From CAVUAT01 sp963739545 (GTDB lineage: Bacteria > Actinomycetota > Thermoleophilia > Solirubrobacterales > 70-9), in the NCBI GenBank assembly GCA_963739545.1, contig CAVUAT010000014.1, forward strand, positions 806,001 through 870,000: 64,000 nucleotides of DNA. The letters are read 5' to 3'. Position 1 is the first letter of the stretch. Each line of letters begins with the position of its first letter. Under the pieces are notes generated by a model. That model saw only the letters and a program-made list of their open reading frames with translations. It did not search any database and was not told where the DNA came from. Shown here one piece after another: positions 59,999 through 64,000 of the stretch. Made by a program: the position numbers and the translations under genes.

Positions 59999-61039
59999 TC
60001 AGGGCCCGCCGGTTCCGCGCGCCCGTTCGAGCACCTCAGCCATGCGGGCGGCCATCTCGGTGACGTCGTGCTCCGCGGCCGCGGATCGGGCAGCCCGGTT
60101 GGGCGACGGGAGCTCGGCGGCGCGGCGCATCGCGGCCTGCAGAGCCGCGTCGTCGTGCGGATCCACGAGCACGCCGGCCTCCGGTGTGACGAACTCGGGC
60201 GGGCCGCCGACGGTGGTCGCGACGACGCTTCGCTCCATCGCCATCGACTCCAGGGTGGCCTGCCCGAAGGGCTCGATCTCCGACGGTTGACAGAGAACGT
60301 CGCACGCGGCGACCCAGAGGGGCACCTCGGACTGCGGGACGCGGCCCACCAGCTTCACGTTCGCGCGGCCCTCGAGCTGCTCGCGCAGCGGTCCGTCTCC
60401 GACGAACGCCAGTCGGCCCTCGCCCAGGCGCGCGAAAGCGTCGGCGAGGCGGACCACGTTCTTGCGTTCGATCAGCGAGCCGACGCAGAGATACGCACTC
60501 CCCTCCGTCGCCTCCGCCCCCCAGCCGAGCTCATGGCGCGCGGTCTCGGCGTCCATCGGGGCGAAGGCCTCGAGGTCCACACCGCAGTCGGCGATCGAGA
60601 GCTTCTCGCGCGCCGCGGGGATGTGCTCGCAGAGGCGCTCGGCCAGCCACGAGGAGTTGGCGATTACGGCGGCCGACCGGGCGATGACGCGCTTGGTGGC
60701 GGCCGTGATCCCCGGCACCCGTCCCAGGTTGGCCACGTCCTGGCCGTGAGCCATGACGACGAGGGGAGCACCGGCCGCTCGGGCCGCCGACGCGCCCGCG
60801 AAGCCCGCGGGGAAGAGGAAGTGCGCGAACACGACGTCGGGGCGAAACCGCCTTGCGGCTCGGATTGCGTCGCGTCGCAGCCCCAGGTACTTGGTCGGCG
60901 GTCCTCCGCGGCGGCTGAGCGCCGCGACCTCGACCGAGTGGCCCGCTCGCTCGAACCGCTCGACGAGGGGCACGAGGAAGCTCCCGAGGTCGGGCTCGCG
61001 CTCGCTCGGCCACATCTGGGTGACGAGCAGGATTCGCAT
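59999..61039 (-). CDS. Glycosyltransferase family 4
   Basis: 346 residues, GT-B fold. RILLVTQMWPSEREPDLGSFLVP start, VVFAHFLFPAGFAGA, MAHGQDVANLGRVPG and the donor half with YLCVGSLIERKNVVRLADAF and CQPSEIEPFGQATLESMA (E-x7-E). No membrane helices. Likely adds a hexose in the polysaccharide or a lipid-linked glycan. It converges with purM and is on the same strand as the main exopolysaccharide unit. Confidence 0.92.
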   Translation of the reverse strand: MRILLVTQMWPSEREPDLGSFLVPLVERFERAGHSVEVAALSRRGGPPTKYLGLRRDAIRAARRFRPDVVFAHFLFPAGFAGASAARAAGAPLVVMAHGQDVANLGRVPGITAATKRVIARSAAVIANSSWLAERLCEHIPAAREKLSIADCGVDLEAFAPMDAETARHELGWGAEATEGSAYLCVGSLIERKNVVRLADAFARLGEGRLAFVGDGPLREQLEGRANVKLVGRVPQSEVPLWVAACDVLCQPSEIEPFGQATLESMAMERSVVATTVGGPPEFVTPEAGVLVDPHDDAALQAAMRRAAELPSPNRAARSAAAEHDVTEMAARMAEVLERARGTGGP

Positions 61040-61158
61040 TCAGGCGAGCTCGGAGTGGACGCGGACGGGGGTAGGCATGATTGTGGCCGTGGCCTCGCAC
61101 GCGAGAGCACCGGCTGCGCGAAAATAGCGAGATACGTGACGACACCGAAGGATCGACA

Positions 61159-62652
61159 ATGGCGAGCGTAAGCGGGACGGTCCTCTCGGGCCGCTACCGC
61201 ATCGAGACCAAGCTGGGATCCGGTGGGATGTCGACCGTCTACCTCGCCCAGGACGAGGTGCTCGACCGGCCCGTCGCGGTCAAGCTCATGCACCGCGAGA
61301 TCTCCGAGGAGGCTGACCAGCTCGAGCGCTTCCGCCGCGAGGCTCGCGCCGCCGCGAGGCTCTCGCACCCCAACCTGGTCAGCGTCATCGACGCGGGCGA
61401 AGACGAGGGGCGCCCGTACATCGTGTTCGAGTACATCGAGGGCCAGACCCTGAAGCAGCGGATCACGGAGCGCGGCCGGCTCGAGATCGACGAAGCCGTC
61501 GCTTACGCGATCGAGATCGGCCGCGGGCTGCTCGCGGCGCACGGCCGCAAGCTCGTACACCGCGACGTCAAGCCCCAGAACGTCCTGATCGATCCCGACG
61601 GCCGCGCCAAGGTGACCGACTTCGGGATCGCGCGCTCGCTCGAGGCCGAGGGCATGACCGCGACGGGCCGCGTCCTCGGCACGACCGACTACGTCTCGCC
61701 GGAGCAGGCGATGGGCGAGGTCGTGGACGAGCGCTCGGACGTCTACTCGCTCGGCGTCGTCCTCTACGAGATGCTGACCGGCGAGGTCCCCTTCAGCGCC
61801 GAGAACCAGATCGGCGTGGCGATGAAGCACGTCAACGAGCCGCTCCCGGACGTCCTGGTCAAGCGGCCCGAGGTCTCGGCCGCGGTCGCATCCGTCGTCG
61901 ATCGCTCGACCACCAAGGACCCGCGCGACCGCTACAACTCGGTCGGTGAGATGGTGCGCGACCTCGAAGCGACCCTCGAGGTCGAGGCGGCTCGCGGAGG
62001 GGGTACCACCGGCGAGGCCACGACCGTGCTCGACTCGGTCCCTCGCTCGCGCCGCCGGCTCGCCGGGCGGCGGGTGTCCGGCGCCGGGGTCGCGATGGCC
62101 GTGATCGGCATCGCGCTGGTGGCGGCGGCGCTGATCTTCGGGCGCGACCAGTTCGAGAAGATCGGCGAGGAGGAGCCCGCGAGCGGCGGCGAAATCGTGC
62201 GGCTCTCGGAGGAGGGTGCGGCGGAGTTCGACCCCTCCCCAGGCGACGGCAAGGAGACCGAGACCGCGAAGCTCGCGGTCGACGGGGACCCCACGGGGAC
62301 GGCCTGGTCGACCGAGCACTACGACACTGAGGACTTCGGCGGCATCAAGGACGGCGTCGGGCTGATCGTGCAGACCGAGGGCGAGCCGGTGGCGGCGACC
62401 GCGATCGAGTTCCGCGCGGCGGCAGCGGGATGGGACGCCGAGATCTACACCTCGACCGGCTCCGAGCCGGAGGAGCTCGCGGGCTGGGGGCGCCCTGTCT
62501 CGACGATCACTGACGCCGGCACGAAGCAGGCGGTCGACCTGAACGGCGAGGAGGTGACGTCCTTCCTGATCTGGATCACCAAGCTGCCCGGCAGCCAGGA
62601 GCAGCCGGGGCGCTTCCAGATGCAGATCTCCGACGTGAAACTGGTCGCCTAG
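61159..62652 (+). CDS. PknB-like membrane Ser/Thr protein kinase with discoidin-like outer domain
   Basis: 497 residues. The kinase domain spans about 12-270: GSGGMSTVYLA loop, K42, the HRD motif at 134-136 (VHRDVKPQN), DFG at 154-156, and VSPEQAMGE. A TM helix follows at about 308-332 (GVAMAVIGIALVAAALIFG). The outside part lacks PASTA repeats and instead has a beta-sandwich (TAKLAVDGDPTGTAWST, AIEFRAAAAGWDAEIYTST), close in pattern to discoidin or F5/8-type ligand domains. ATG 61159 is the best start. Convergent with ddl, which it overlaps by four bases. Confidence 0.92.
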   Translation: MASVSGTVLSGRYRIETKLGSGGMSTVYLAQDEVLDRPVAVKLMHREISEEADQLERFRREARAAARLSHPNLVSVIDAGEDEGRPYIVFEYIEGQTLKQRITERGRLEIDEAVAYAIEIGRGLLAAHGRKLVHRDVKPQNVLIDPDGRAKVTDFGIARSLEAEGMTATGRVLGTTDYVSPEQAMGEVVDERSDVYSLGVVLYEMLTGEVPFSAENQIGVAMKHVNEPLPDVLVKRPEVSAAVASVVDRSTTKDPRDRYNSVGEMVRDLEATLEVEAARGGGTTGEATTVLDSVPRSRRRLAGRRVSGAGVAMAVIGIALVAAALIFGRDQFEKIGEEEPASGGEIVRLSEEGAAEFDPSPGDGKETETAKLAVDGDPTGTAWSTEHYDTEDFGGIKDGVGLIVQTEGEPVAATAIEFRAAAAGWDAEIYTSTGSEPEELAGWGRPVSTITDAGTKQAVDLNGEEVTSFLIWITKLPGSQEQPGRFQMQISDVKLVA

Positions 62653-63611
62653 AACTCGTAGCGCGCGGCGTCCTCGTGCTTCTCGATGGCGAAGCCCACG
62701 AGCCGGTCGCAGAGCTCGGCGTAGGGGATGCCGCTGGCCTCGAGGAGCTTGCCGTAGACGCTCGTCTCGGTGAACCCCGGGATCGTGTTGAGCTCGTTGA
62801 CCAGCACGCTGTCGCCGTCGACGAAGAAATCGCAGCGCGCGAGTCCGCTGCAGCCGCAGACGCGGAACACCTCGAGCGCGAGCGAGCGGACTCGCTCGGT
62901 GGCCGCGTCGCTGATGCCCGCCGGCACGCGGAGCTCCATTCCGCCCGCCTCGTACTTCGCCTCGTAGTCGTACCAGTCGGCGTTCGCAACGATCTCGCCG
63001 GGGACTGACGCGATCGGCTCGGAGTGCCCGAGCAGCGAGCACTCGACCTCCGCCCCGGGGCCCGAGGCCTCGATGATCACCCTCGGCTCGTAGCGCCGCG
63101 CGGCGTCGACCGCGGCGCCGAGGCTGTCGAGGGCGGTCACCTTGGTGATGCCGACGCTGGAGCCGAGGCGGGCCGGCTTGACCCACAGCGGCAGCCCGAG
63201 CCCCGCCGCGCGCTCGCGCCAATCGGCGGCGCCGGCCTCGCAGAAGTCGACCTGTGGAATCGCGTGGGCTGCGAGCTGGCGCTTGAACGCGAGCTTGTCG
63301 AGGCAGATCGCCGACGACTCGACGTCGGAGCCGACGTAGGGGATGTCGGCGACCTCGAGCAGGCCCTGAACCGTGCCGTCCTCGCCTCCCGGGCCGTGCA
63401 GGACGGGGAAGGCGACGTCGGCGCCCAGGAGTCCATCAGCCGGGGTGACGCTGACCGGGGCGTCGCCGGCATTCCAGCGCCCGTCGCGTTCGATCACGAC
63501 GTCGATCACCTCGTGGCCCGCCTCGCGTAGCCCATCGCCAACCGAGGCGCCCGAGCGCAGCGAGACGTCGTGCTCGCTCGAGCGCCCGCCGCGGAGGACG
63601 ACGACCTTCAA
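62649..63611 (-). CDS. ddl: D-alanine-D-alanine ligase
   Basis: ATP-grasp enzyme making the D-Ala-D-Ala terminus of the wall peptide. 320 residues: VVVLRGGRSSEHDVSLRSG, FPVLHGPGGEDGTVQGLLE, VGSDVESSAICLDKLAFK, WVKPARLGSSVGITKV and FVDGDSVLVNELNTIPGFT. VLHG (rather than VLHGxxGED with Phe/Tyr/Lys markers for D-Lac) fits the normal D-Ala type. ATG 63611. Its start lies two bases after the stop of the PASTA protein on the same strand. Confidence 0.95.
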   Translation of the reverse strand: MKVVVLRGGRSSEHDVSLRSGASVGDGLREAGHEVIDVVIERDGRWNAGDAPVSVTPADGLLGADVAFPVLHGPGGEDGTVQGLLEVADIPYVGSDVESSAICLDKLAFKRQLAAHAIPQVDFCEAGAADWRERAAGLGLPLWVKPARLGSSVGITKVTALDSLGAAVDAARRYEPRVIIEASGPGAEVECSLLGHSEPIASVPGEIVANADWYDYEAKYEAGGMELRVPAGISDAATERVRSLALEVFRVCGCSGLARCDFFVDGDSVLVNELNTIPGFTETSVYGKLLEASGIPYAELCDRLVGFAIEKHEDAARYEF

Positions 63612-63613
63612 GC

Positions 63614-64000
63614 TCAGGGCTCCACTTGGACTGGAGGCTCGGTGCCGACCGTGATCGACACCACGTCGCCGCGCTGGCCGCGCGCCCCGGCGGGCGGGAA
63701 CTGCGCCGTGATCCGGCCGACCTGGCTCGGATCGTCGGTCGGCGACTCAGTGATCTGCGGTGTGAACCCGGCCTTCTTCAGCGCCGTGACCGCGGTCTTG
63801 CGGATCTGGCCGACGACGTCGGGCACCGAGATCGCACCGCTCGAGACGAACACGGTGACCTGCGTCCCCGCGTTGACGAGCTGGCCCGGGCCCGGGCTCT
63901 GGCCGATTACCTGCCCTGCGGGCCGGTCGTCGTCGCGCTGCACGACGCTGCCGCCGAGGTCGGCCTGGTTGAGCGCGGAGAGAGCGGCCTGGTCGTCGAG
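63614..64000 (-). CDS. PASTA-domain protein, C-terminal part (continues beyond window)
   Basis: The frame is open to the window edge, so this is the 3' end of a longer gene. About 128 residues are visible, with two PASTA repeats (VIGQSPGPGQLVNAGTQVTVFVS and ISVPDVVGQIRKTAVTALKKAGF), which bind wall precursors in PknB kinases, then a short acidic end. It probably belongs to a PknB-type kinase or a penicillin-binding protein whose main part lies outside. Two bases from the ddl start. Confidence 0.85.
   Translation of the reverse strand, partial: LDDQAALSALNQADLGGSVVQRDDDRPAGQVIGQSPGPGQLVNAGTQVTVFVSSGAISVPDVVGQIRKTAVTALKKAGFTPQITESPTDDPSQVGRITAQFPPAGARGQRGDVVSITVGTEPPVQVEP

Noticed and set aside
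60664..63222. An 852-codon minus-strand frame across the kinase and neighbours
   Set aside because: It covers parts of the kinase, GT4 and ddl genes in the wrong frame and has no domain signal.

Overview
This 64 kb window is chromosomal DNA of a very GC-rich bacterium. Gene content and protein style point to an actinobacterium, most likely class Thermoleophilia (Solirubrobacterales-like). The signs are an Rv2578c-type radical SAM protein with an actinobacterial LexA box, DUF3105 and LytR_C proteins, a PknB-type kinase, alpha2beta2 pyruvate dehydrogenase and many GTG starts. The class is an inference from content; I made no database comparison.

Layout. 0-6.8 kb: a DM13 fragment, a secreted beta-propeller-like protein, then purF, purN and purH, interrupted by a CarH-like B12-binding MerR regulator that faces two small membrane genes. 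6.8-11.4 kb: tRNA-Lys, an Rrf2 regulator and a sulfate ABC transporter (sbp-cysT-cysW-cysA), all heavily frameshifted. 11.4-13.5 kb: a Rho_N-domain protein, then a radical SAM protein and an unknown gene that diverge from a perfect LexA-type SOS box. 13.5-17.2 kb: thiamine genes (a ThiS-ThiG fusion and thiO behind a TPP riboswitch, with thiE divergent). 17.2-30 kb: a lipoate supercluster with lpd, a DsbA-like protein, a pyruvate dehydrogenase set (E1a, E1b, E2), a branched-chain ketoacid dehydrogenase-like set, leucine dehydrogenase, lipB and lipA. 30-34 kb: cell-wall and membrane genes, including a rhomboid protease and a D,D-carboxypeptidase. 34-40 kb: a patchy stretch with decayed gene fragments, a DHFR-like gene, two tRNA-Ala genes, glutamate dehydrogenase, a disordered acidic protein and a diguanylate cyclase. 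40-46.9 kb: an MFS pump, metF, a hydrolase, DUF3105, an amidase and two acetyltransferases. 46.9-61 kb: an exopolysaccharide locus (initiating sugar transferase, four glycosyltransferases, Wzx-like flippase, O-antigen ligase, WbpM-like dehydratase), with DedA, UppP and purM inside it. 61-64 kb: a Ser/Thr kinase, ddl and the end of a PASTA protein.

How the genes work together. Leucine dehydrogenase would feed branched-chain 2-oxo acids to the second dehydrogenase complex. LipB and LipA would supply the lipoyl groups for both E2 proteins, and Lpd would reoxidise them. The exopolysaccharide genes and UppP/DedA share the undecaprenyl carrier with peptidoglycan synthesis (ddl, carboxypeptidase, amidase, kinase).

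Caution. About twenty apparent frameshifts fall between 5.9 and 10.5 kb, and about seven more are scattered elsewhere. In each case the protein continues in another frame with family motifs intact, so most look like sequence or assembly indels rather than true decay. Coordinates of such genes are drawn across the breaks.

The most interesting items are regulatory. One is a palindrome lying exactly in the -35/-10 spacer of the promoter that faces the CarH-like gene, together with a Trp-to-Cys change in that regulator's cofactor-sensing motif. Others are the SOS box shared by a radical SAM gene and an unknown gene, and a structured leader before the branched-chain dehydrogenase operon.
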